DNA of 13,176 nt. Origin: Prevotella sp. GTDB lineage: Bacteria > Bacteroidota > Bacteroidia > Bacteroidales > Dysgonomonadaceae. Under the pieces are notes generated by a model. The model was given only the letters and a program-made list of their open reading frames with translations. It ran no database searches and was not told where the DNA came from. Positions 7,997 to 13,176 of this stretch are shown piece by piece. The position numbers and the translations under genes are program-made. Each line of letters starts with the position of its first letter. Position 1 is the first letter of the stretch. Location of the stretch: contig JAISES010000147.1 of the NCBI GenBank assembly GCA_031263965.1, positions 1 to 13,176 on the forward strand, in the 5' to 3' direction.

Positions 7997-8176
7997 GAAG
8001 TCATCTTGACTTTTTATAATTCAGCACTTTTGCCATCCTGAGGAATGAAGGATCCGGTTTTTCAGGAGATATTTGCTTCGCCTTCGCTTCAGCGATTTGC
8101 AATTCATTCCGTTCAAAATGACAAAGAGGGCATTTACAAAAAATAGTAGCAAATAGTAAAAAGTCAAGATGACTTC
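7997..8176. repeat. 180-bp element with perfect 19-bp terminal inverted repeats
   Basis: The left end GAAGTCATCTTGACTTTTT (7997-8015) is the exact reverse complement of the right end at 8158-8176. Inside is a second, imperfect inverted pair: GCCATCCTGAGGAATGAAGG (from 8032) and the complement of ATTCATTCC...CAAAATGAC (about 8103-8122). The GCCATCCTGAG...GAAGGATC motif resembles another class of intergenic palindromes common in bacterial genomes. No coding potential was seen, so it looks like a non-autonomous, MITE-like or palindromic repeat. No flanking target-site duplication was obvious. It lies in the transcribed gap between fucI and fucA, so its RNA form should fold into a long hairpin. 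Confidence 0.75.
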
Positions 8177-8180
8177 TCTA

Positions 8181-8342
8181 TAAAATAATTATTATCGTAT
8201 CTGATTGTTCTATTTTTCTCGTCATTGCGAGAAGTGCAACGACGAAGCAATCCATAAAAGAACATTCCGACTGGATTGCTTCACCGCAAGCGGTTCGCAA
8301 TGACGAGAGAAATAGAACATATAAACACGTCATTTATTTTTA
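8181..8342. repeat. palindromic intergenic repeat, copy B (CATTGCGAG family, about 162 bp)
   Basis: This is a shorter relative of copy A at 4195-4392. CTCGTCATTGCGAG (8218-8231) pairs with TTCGCAATGACGAG (8294-8307) with one wobble position. Inside, GAAGCAATCCA (8244-8254) pairs perfectly with TGGATTGCTTC (8272-8282) around a 17-nt loop. The outer flanks, TAAAATAATTATT with CGTATCTGATT on the left and AGAACATATAAACA with TCATTTAT on the right, match copy A almost base for base. The conserved unit is therefore larger than the hairpin. It begins only 4 nt after the 180-bp element at 7997-8176, giving a composite block of about 346 bp between fucI and fucA. No gene is seen in the 7937-8392 gap. 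Confidence 0.82.
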
Positions 8343-8356
8343 ATGATTGTTTAAAT

Positions 8357-8382
8357 ACAGCAGCGACCTATGCCGCCGCTGT
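8357..8382 (-). terminator. possible attenuator hairpin just after fucI
   Basis: ACAGCAGCG (8357-8365) and CGCCGCTGT (8374-8382) form a GC-rich 9-bp stem with one mismatch and an 8-nt loop, 10 nt after the fucI stop on the minus strand. The exit side is A/T-rich (ATTTAAAC) without a real U-run, so it would at best be a partial terminator or a 3'-end stabiliser for the fucI message. Confidence 0.3.
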
Positions 8383-8392
8383 AAGATGCGGT

Positions 8393-10180
8393 TTATTTAT
8401 AAAGAGGCCCATAAGTCTGGCATGCACGATAATCAGCGCCCTCTTTATCCATGCCGAAGGCAGCCCATGCGGCCGGACGATAGATGTCGTCTTCACTTAC
8501 ATTGTGCATACAAACCGGTATACGAAGCATAGAGGCTAATGTGATAAGGTCGGCTCCAATATGGCCATAGCTTATTGAACCGTGGTTTGCTCCCCAATTG
8601 TTCATCACCGAATATACATCCTTAAAGTTAGGATCGCCGGTCAGGCGAGGCGCAAACCATGTAGTAGGCCAACCTTTATCTGTGCGGTCGTCCAGTATTT
8701 TGTGAACTGCCGGATCGAGCTCCACAGACCAGCCTTCGGCTATTTGAAGCACAGGCCCTAAACCTTTCACTAAGTTCAGGCGTACCATTGTACACGGCAT
8801 TCCTCCACGTGTAAGGAATTTGGAAGAAAAGCCGCCTCCACGGAAATATTCACGGTTGGCCGGAACCCATCTTGTAGCGTCGAGACAAGCTTTAGCTTCC
8901 GCCTCACTGATTTCCCAGAACGGTTTCATTGCAGGCTTGCCGTCCTTACCTTTTTGTTGTGCCGAACCATCTAATGTCGCCGCACCGGAATTGATGAGAT
9001 GGATAATGCCGTTTGCCGCTTGCCCTTCAAGTTTTTTTCCGGTTACGCGTTCTACAGCCGAAGGACTCCAGTACGTGCGCACATCGGCAAATATCTGAGA
9101 GGTATTTGTCAATAAGTAACCGAACAACATGGCAGTACCGTTGAGCGCATCATTTTCTGTTGCCAGAACATAAGGAGCACGGATACCGGTCCAGTCGAAC
9201 GAAGAATTCAGTATTGCTTCGGCAAAGTCTCCGTTAGGATAGAAGTCTGTCCATTGGCGTTGTCCCTGGAAGCCTCCCGCAATAGCATTGTGTCCTAACG
9301 ATTCTTCACCGAATCCCATTTCTTTGAGTTTCGGATTACCTACCATTAAGTCGCGCATAATGAGAGCCATTTTTACAACGAACTCCCAATCCAGGTCTTT
9401 CCCTTCGCGACTCTTCCGAAGGTCCTGCCTGTTGCATATATCTTCGTTTTCTTTGCAATTGGCTTTCGCCCAGGCTAAAGCTTTTTCAAATTCTTCTTTG
9501 TCGTAAATACCTTCTGTCATACGGCGGATAATTTCTACTTCATCCACACCTTCGCAACGCATTCCCAGATAATTTTCAAAGAAATCCGTATTTACGATAG
9601 ATCCTGCAATTCCCATGCATACAGCGCCGATAGAGAGATAAGATTTGCCTCTCATTGCCGCAACCGCCAATCCTGCTTTTGCAAAACGAAGCAGTTTTTC
9701 TTGCACATCGCCAGGTATTTCCGTTGTACCGGCATCCTGTACATCGCGACCGTAGATACCAAAAGCCGGCAATCCCTTTTGTGCATGACCGGCAAGTACA
9801 GCAGCCAGATAAACAGCTCCCGGACGTTCTGTTCCGTTGAATCCCCAAACAGCTTTCACCGTATGCGGTTCCATATCCATAGTCTCGCTACCATAGCACC
9901 AACACGGAGTTACAGTAATAGTTACACCAACACCTTCCTTGCGGAATTTTTCCGCACAAGCGGCGCTTTCGGCTACGCGGCCGATAGTAGAATCTGCAAC
10001 AATACATTGAACCGGCGTTCCGTCCGGATATTTAAGAGTAGAAGTGAGTAAATCAACGACACTCTTTGCCATGTTCATCGTTTGGTTTTCGAGCGATTCA
10101 CGCACACCACCCATACGTCCGTCAATAGTAGGACGGATACCAATTTTAGGCCAATCGCCCTGAAATCTTTTTCTTGTCAT
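8393..10180 (-). CDS. fucI: L-fucose isomerase
   Basis: FucI interconverts L-fucose and L-fuculose in the cytosol, the first catabolic step, and needs a divalent metal, usually Mn2+. The 595-residue length is close to E. coli FucI (591). The N-terminal signature [18 protein letters not shown] (11-28) is typical. The catalytic pair is visible: E342 in [12 protein letters not shown] and D366 in [11 protein letters not shown], matching E. coli E337 and D361. The C-terminal [14 protein letters not shown] segment (about 530-543) supplies the expected metal-binding histidine. The ATG at 10180 fits the usual start; no Shine-Dalgarno is seen, only an A/T-rich leader, as is common in Bacteroidetes. 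It is the first gene of the fuc operon, divergent from an AraC-family regulator. Such isomerases also accept D-arabinose, which cannot be excluded. Confidence 0.97.
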   Translation of the reverse strand: MTRKRFQGDWPKIGIRPTIDGRMGGVRESLENQTMNMAKSVVDLLTSTLKYPDGTPVQCIVADSTIGRVAESAACAEKFRKEGVGVTITVTPCWCYGSETMDMEPHTVKAVWGFNGTERPGAVYLAAVLAGHAQKGLPAFGIYGRDVQDAGTTEIPGDVQEKLLRFAKAGLAVAAMRGKSYLSIGAVCMGIAGSIVNTDFFENYLGMRCEGVDEVEIIRRMTEGIYDKEEFEKALAWAKANCKENEDICNRQDLRKSREGKDLDWEFVVKMALIMRDLMVGNPKLKEMGFGEESLGHNAIAGGFQGQRQWTDFYPNGDFAEAILNSSFDWTGIRAPYVLATENDALNGTAMLFGYLLTNTSQIFADVRTYWSPSAVERVTGKKLEGQAANGIIHLINSGAATLDGSAQQKGKDGKPAMKPFWEISEAEAKACLDATRWVPANREYFRGGGFSSKFLTRGGMPCTMVRLNLVKGLGPVLQIAEGWSVELDPAVHKILDDRTDKGWPTTWFAPRLTGDPNFKDVYSVMNNWGANHGSISYGHIGADLITLASMLRIPVCMHNVSEDDIYRPAAWAAFGMDKEGADYRACQTYGPLYK

Positions 10181-10193
10181 GATATTTTAGATT

Positions 10194-10262
10194 TTAACAG
10201 TTAATACCGTTTTCAAGCAACTTCATGCTTTTTACTTCACTTTCTTTATTTATAGGTCTCAT
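10194..10262 (-). CDS. possible 22-codon leader ORF upstream of fucI
   Basis: Between the candidate fuc promoter and fucI, the minus strand has an ATG at 10262 followed by 21 codons and a TAA ending at 10194, 13 nt before the fucI start and in a different frame. The peptide begins MRPINKESEVKS and ends LLENGINC; it is Lys/Glu-rich and has no transmembrane character. No Shine-Dalgarno precedes it. An ORF this short can arise by chance, so it is listed only as a possible regulatory leader. Confidence 0.2.
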   Translation of the reverse strand: MRPINKESEVKSMKLLENGINC

Positions 10263-10290
10263 GGTATAGACGATATAGATTAGAGTGTAA

Positions 10291-10298
10291 CAAATATA
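10291..10298 (-). promoter_or_regulatory. candidate -7 promoter element of the fuc operon
   Basis: On the minus strand this reads TATATTTG, matching the Bacteroidetes TAnnTTTG consensus, about 110 nt upstream of fucI. A TTG at 10315-10313 is the nearest -33-like triplet but is spaced too closely (14 nt instead of about 19). A weak -33 would fit an activator-dependent promoter. A 7-bp inverted pair, GGTATAG (10263-10269) and CTATACC (10325-10331), brackets the element. Confidence 0.4.
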
Positions 10299-10396
10299 TA
10301 TTCAAAAGACAGCAATTCCTTTCACTATACCGATGAACAGATAGCATTTTTTCGATATTATAGTTAAATAATATGCTGCTATTTATTATAAATTAG

Positions 10397-10404
10397 TATA
10401 TTTG
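10397..10404 (+). promoter_or_regulatory. candidate -7 promoter element of the AraC-family regulator
   Basis: TATATTTG matches TAnnTTTG, 36 nt before the regulator ATG. It points away from the similar element at 10291-10298, leaving about 98 bp between the two in which shared regulator sites would be expected. No good -33 TTTG was found. Confidence 0.4.
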
Positions 10405-10440
10405 CTTTTTATAAACATAATATAAAAACGACGTTTAGAT

Positions 10441-11292
10441 ATGCACGGGAAACCAGATCTGATACTGCTCAATGTCGGCCATTCCGAGTTAAATGCGGAT
10501 TGGAACTGGAAAGAAATATATAGTCCTTTTGCACGAATATATTATGTTGAAAGCGGGGAAGCAAGAACGCGAATCGGGGGGGAAATATACTCTTTGCAGC
10601 CCGGCCACCTGTATTTGACCCCACCTTTCACCCTGCATGATGACGAATGCGACAGTTATTTTTCTTTATACTACATTCATTTTTTTGAAAAAGCCTTATA
10701 TAAAGAATCAATATTTGACATCTATGAATTTCCCATAGAAATAAAAGCCGGCGTTTTGGATTCATTCTTAACAGAGCGATTACTATATATAAATCCGGAT
10801 CGTCATCTAAGGCATTACGATCCCAAGCTATATGATAATCCGCCTACATTTTCACAATATATTGCAGATAATAACCGAATGCCAATGTATTATTCGATAG
10901 AAACTCAAGGTATACTATACCAGCTTTTGTCGAAATTTCTGGAAACAGCAACGGTTAAAACAAGCAATAGGGATATCCGCATAAGTAAGAGCCTGCAATA
11001 TATCCACGAAAATATAGACAAGGATATATCCGTATCGAACCTGTCTGATATAGCATGCCTTTCGGAAGATCATTTGATTCGTCTGTTCCGTAACGAGATG
11101 GGATACACCCCGCTTAAATACGTCAACCTGAAAAAGATAGAAAAAGCACAATTGCTGCTTCTGACCACCGATACTTCAATCAGGGAAATCGCTTTTGAAT
11201 TATCGATAGATAACATATCATATTTTAACAGGATATTTAAACAATACACCGGAAAAACACCGGGCGAATATCGTTCGGAATATAACAGATAA
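10441..11292 (+). CDS. AraC-family transcriptional regulator, likely fucose operon activator
   Basis: This 283-residue protein has an N-terminal cupin-like sensor part (about 25-100, with YVESGEARTRIGGE and PGHLYLTPPFTLH) and a C-terminal AraC double helix-turn-helix domain (about 185-281). The DNA-binding part contains ISVSNLSDIACLSEDHLIRLF, helix 1 region, and the family signature around SIREIAFELSIDNISYFNRIFKQYTGKTPGEYR. It is transcribed divergently from fucI across a 260-bp region, the classic arrangement for a local regulator. I infer that it senses fucose or a derivative and activates the fuc operon, and perhaps its own gene. The sequence does not show the ligand. Fucose operons of well-studied Bacteroides use a GntR-type FucR, so this would be a different regulator type. 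Rhamnose- or arabinose-type sensing is an alternative. Confidence 0.9.
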   Translation: MHGKPDLILLNVGHSELNADWNWKEIYSPFARIYYVESGEARTRIGGEIYSLQPGHLYLTPPFTLHDDECDSYFSLYYIHFFEKALYKESIFDIYEFPIEIKAGVLDSFLTERLLYINPDRHLRHYDPKLYDNPPTFSQYIADNNRMPMYYSIETQGILYQLLSKFLETATVKTSNRDIRISKSLQYIHENIDKDISVSNLSDIACLSEDHLIRLFRNEMGYTPLKYVNLKKIEKAQLLLLTTDTSIREIAFELSIDNISYFNRIFKQYTGKTPGEYRSEYNR

Positions 11293-11307
11293 TACTACCT
11301 GAAAAAG

Positions 11308-11351
11308 TTTTTGTATAGTTTGGCAACCAAACCGAATATCTCATACAAAAA
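11308..11351. repeat. nested inverted repeats after the AraC gene
   Basis: TTTTTGTAT (11308-11316) pairs perfectly with ATACAAAAA (11343-11351) and encloses a second perfect palindrome, GTTTGG-CAA-CCAAAC (11318-11332). It starts 15 nt after the AraC stop. No U-run follows on the plus strand, so it is not a standard terminator. It may be a weak transcript 3' structure or a protein-binding site upstream of the esterase gene. Confidence 0.35.
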
Positions 11352-11365
11352 TACCCTTAAAAGGC

Positions 11366-11395
11366 TTGGCATTTACCTGTAATTCACTAAATTTA
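11366..11395 (+). promoter_or_regulatory. candidate promoter of the esterase gene
   Basis: TTG (11366-11368) is followed after 19 nt by TAAATTTA (11388-11395), close to the Bacteroidetes pattern TTTG-N19-TAnnTTTG with the last base changed. It would give a leader of about 115 nt that begins close to an imperfect hairpin at 11407-11449 (CAAC...CGAATAA with TTATTCG...GTTG). Confidence 0.3.
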
Positions 11396-11515
11396 CCGCA
11401 GGATGTCAACCGTGCGAATAATACCGTTTTTGGTTATTCGGGTTCGTTGGCTCTGATCAGTACAGCATAGATTAGTAATAAATATTGGGTATTTAATTCA
11501 CTTAAAAATGATTTT

Positions 11516-12322
11516 ATGATAAAGAGACTTATTTTATTGACCGGAATGGTTATAATGGCTGTTATCGTATTCTCCCAGAATTATGAATTAAAAGAGAATA
11601 TCCCTTACACAGCAGAAGGAGAGATGGACCGTTACAAAAAAGAACGCTGCAAACTCGACATATATTATCCTGCCGGCAAAACAGATTACTCTACAATCGT
11701 TTGGTTTCATGGAGGAGGACTTGAAGGCGGCGAAAAAGGAATCCCCTCAGAACTTAAAGACAAAGGAGTGGCTGTAGTTGCTGTCAATTACCGTCTTAGT
11801 CCAAAAGCGAAAAATCCCGCATATACCGAAGATGCGGCAGAAGCTGTGGCATGGGTGTTCAATAACATCGCATCTTTCAAAGGCAGTCCCGACAAGATTT
11901 TTGTCTCCGGTCATTCGGCCGGAGGGTATTTGTCTCTTATGATTGGGCTAGATAAATCCTATTTAACAAAACATAATATTGATGCGGATAAGATAAAAGG
12001 GTTAATTCCGGTTAGCGGACAAACCAACACTCACTATACGATCAAAAAAGAGAGAGGACTTTCATTCGATATCCCATATATAGATGAGTACGCGCCTATT
12101 ACCCACGCCCGAAAAGACGCTCCTCCTATCCTGTTGATCACAGGTGACAGAAGTATGGAACTGGCAGCACGCTATGAAGAAAATGCTCACTTGGATGTTA
12201 TCCTCAGAACCGTAGGACACAAAGATGTAACATTATACGAACTGCAAGGCTTTGATCATGGCGGAGTTTACGCTCCGGCATGTTACCTGATGTTAGATTG
12301 GATAACGAAACATACAAAATAA
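11516..12322 (+). CDS. secreted alpha/beta-hydrolase, carboxylesterase/acetylesterase type
   Basis: This 268-residue protein begins with a Sec-type signal: MIKR, a hydrophobic stretch from residue 5 to 19, and FSQN as a likely cleavage region. It is therefore probably periplasmic or exported. The fold is that of the esterase/lipase branch of alpha/beta-hydrolases: oxyanion motif WFHGGG (63-68), VVAVNYRLSP (87-96), nucleophile elbow GHSAGG with Ser134, and the rest of the triad as D211 (ITGDRSME) and H248 (GFDHGG). Related secreted enzymes in Bacteroidetes remove acetyl or feruloyl groups from polysaccharides, but the substrate here is not established. It follows the AraC gene on the same strand after 223 nt and has its own candidate promoter, so co-regulation with the fuc genes is only a possibility. 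The downstream neighbour typA is convergent. Confidence 0.88.
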   Translation: MIKRLILLTGMVIMAVIVFSQNYELKENIPYTAEGEMDRYKKERCKLDIYYPAGKTDYSTIVWFHGGGLEGGEKGIPSELKDKGVAVVAVNYRLSPKAKNPAYTEDAAEAVAWVFNNIASFKGSPDKIFVSGHSAGGYLSLMIGLDKSYLTKHNIDADKIKGLIPVSGQTNTHYTIKKERGLSFDIPYIDEYAPITHARKDAPPILLITGDRSMELAARYEENAHLDVILRTVGHKDVTLYELQGFDHGGVYAPACYLMLDWITKHTK

Positions 12323-12335
12323 TAACTAATGGTTC

Positions 12336-12359
12336 AGAAACTGTTTCTCAGCTTTTTTT
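12336..12359 (+). terminator. possible terminator of the esterase gene
   Basis: AGAAA-CTG-TTTCT (12336-12348) is a short perfect hairpin followed, after 4 nt, by a run of seven T (12353-12359), 13 nt after the esterase stop. The stem is short and A/T-rich and the site runs into the 3' end of convergent typA, so this is a weak call. Confidence 0.35.
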
Positions 12360-13176
12360 AGTCATCCTTTTTCTGTCATTTTCATTCAGATAGATTTTAC
12401 GCAGACGTATGGCATGCGGGGTTACCTCAACATATTCATCATCTTTGATGTATTCGAGAGCATCTTCAAGGCTGAATATTATAGCCGGAGCTAACTTAGC
12501 CTTATCATCGGTTCCTGAAGCCCTGACATTTGTCAGTTTTTTCGATTTTGTAAGATTTACGACTAAATCCCCTTCCTTATTACTTTCCCCTACTATCTGC
12601 CCCATATATATATCGGTCTGAGGCTCCACAAAGAAATGGCCCCGGTCTTGCAGCTTATCCAATGCGTACGCATATGCATTTCCCGATTCGCTGGCAATAA
12701 TAGACCCATTCGATCTTTTATCTATATCTCCTTTCCATGGCTGGAATTCAAGGAACCGATGAGCTATTACAGCCTCTCCTGCCGACAGGGTAAGAGCAGC
12801 ATTATTCAATCCTATAATGCCTCTTGAAGGAATGGTAAACTCCAGATAGATACGGTCTTTCTTACTTTCCATCATCGTCAGTTCTCCACGGCGGCGCGTA
12901 ACTAAATCTATAATTTTACTGGAATACTCCTCAGGAAGGTTAATAGTCAATTGTTCGACAGGTTCATATTTTACACCATCTATATTCTTTATGATCACTT
13001 TAGGCTGGCCTACTTGCAACTCATAACCTTCGCGACGCATTGTTTCAATTAAGATAGATAAATGAAGAATACCCCTGCCGTAAACGATCCAGGAATCGGA
13101 ACCTTCTGTAGGCTCGACCCGCAGTGCAAGGTTACGGTCCAATTCTCTCATTAAACGATCGTGAATATGACGGGAA
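12348..13176 (-). CDS. typA: translational GTPase TypA/BipA, C-terminal part (5' end beyond window)
   Basis: TypA/BipA is a ribosome-associated GTPase of the EF-G type, involved in ribosome assembly and stress or cold adaptation. About 275 C-terminal residues are visible of a protein normally near 600; the GTPase domain lies beyond the right edge. The open frame continues upstream of the internal ATG at 13151 to the window end with SRHIHDRLMRELDRNLALRVE-like sequence, so that ATG is not the start. Diagnostic segments include GRGILHLSILIETMRREG, PSRGIIGLNN, FLEFQPWKGDI, RSNGSIIASESG, KKLTNVRASGTDDK and DDEYVEVTPHAIRLRK, covering the EF-G-like domain and the TypA-specific C-terminal domain. The gene ends with MTKKS and a TGA. 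It is convergent with the esterase gene, with 25 nt between their stops. Confidence 0.95.
   Translation of the reverse strand, partial: SRHIHDRLMRELDRNLALRVEPTEGSDSWIVYGRGILHLSILIETMRREGYELQVGQPKVIIKNIDGVKYEPVEQLTINLPEEYSSKIIDLVTRRRGELTMMESKKDRIYLEFTIPSRGIIGLNNAALTLSAGEAVIAHRFLEFQPWKGDIDKRSNGSIIASESGNAYAYALDKLQDRGHFFVEPQTDIYMGQIVGESNKEGDLVVNLTKSKKLTNVRASGTDDKAKLAPAIIFSLEDALEYIKDDEYVEVTPHAIRLRKIYLNENDRKRMTKKS

Noticed and set aside
7997..8342. CRISPR array
   Set aside because: The repeats are inverted, not direct, there are no regularly spaced units and no cas genes are in the window.
8276..8539. 87-codon plus-strand open frame running from repeat copy B into fucI
   Set aside because: It starts inside the palindrome and overlaps the well-supported 3' end of fucI antisense; no promoter or family resemblance.
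10355..10392. Inverted repeat around ATATGCTGCTATTTATT as an AraC operator
   Set aside because: The arms match only loosely in A/T-rich DNA, and AraC proteins usually bind direct repeats; not distinguishable from chance by eye.
11403..11456. 17-codon hydrophobic ORF in the esterase leader (begins MSTVRII)
   Set aside because: Too short, no ribosome binding site, and it coincides with an imperfect hairpin that explains the sequence as well.

Overview
The window looks like a chromosomal segment of a Bacteroidota species, probably order Bacteroidales. The protein families point there: an FHS-type fucose permease, a RhaB-like fuculose kinase beside fucA and fucI, and a Bacteroidetes-style AraC regulator. 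Intergenic regions carry three matches to the Bacteroidetes -7 promoter motif TAnnTTTG, and the start codons lack clear Shine-Dalgarno sequences. No rRNA, tRNA, insertion sequence, CRISPR array or phage gene was seen.

Layout. (1) Positions 1-4091, minus strand: a tightly packed, apparently co-transcribed set. In transcription order it holds two paralogous membrane-anchored calcineurin-type phosphoesterases that overlap by 4 bp, then recN, then the first 28 codons of a probable DegT/DnrJ-family aminotransferase cut by the window edge. (2) Positions 4092-4471: a gene-free gap with a candidate promoter for that set, a palindromic repeat (copy A), and a strong terminator for the fucose operon. 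(3) Positions 4472-10180, minus strand: an L-fucose catabolic operon, fucI - (456-bp gap) - fucA - fucK - fucP. The gap contains two abutting palindromic repeats: a 180-bp element with perfect 19-bp terminal inverted repeats, and repeat copy B, a relative of copy A. (4) Positions 10181-10440: a divergent control region with a candidate promoter in each direction and a possible 22-codon leader ORF ahead of fucI. (5) Positions 10441-12322, plus strand: an AraC-family regulator, likely the fuc activator, then a secreted alpha/beta-hydrolase (esterase). (6) Positions 12348-13176, minus strand: the C-terminal part of the translational GTPase TypA/BipA, convergent with the esterase.

How it works together. 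FucP imports L-fucose with protons, FucI makes L-fuculose, FucK phosphorylates it, and FucA cleaves the product to DHAP and L-lactaldehyde. No lactaldehyde reductase (fucO) or mutarotase (fucU) is present, so lactaldehyde disposal must be encoded elsewhere. The divergent AraC protein is the natural candidate for fucose sensing. The esterase could deacylate host or plant glycans, but that link rests only on position.

I did not find a clearly undescribed system. The points most worth a second look are the composite repeat block inside the fuc operon, a changed metal ligand in FucA, the AraC-type control of a fuc operon, and the tandem membrane phosphoesterases.
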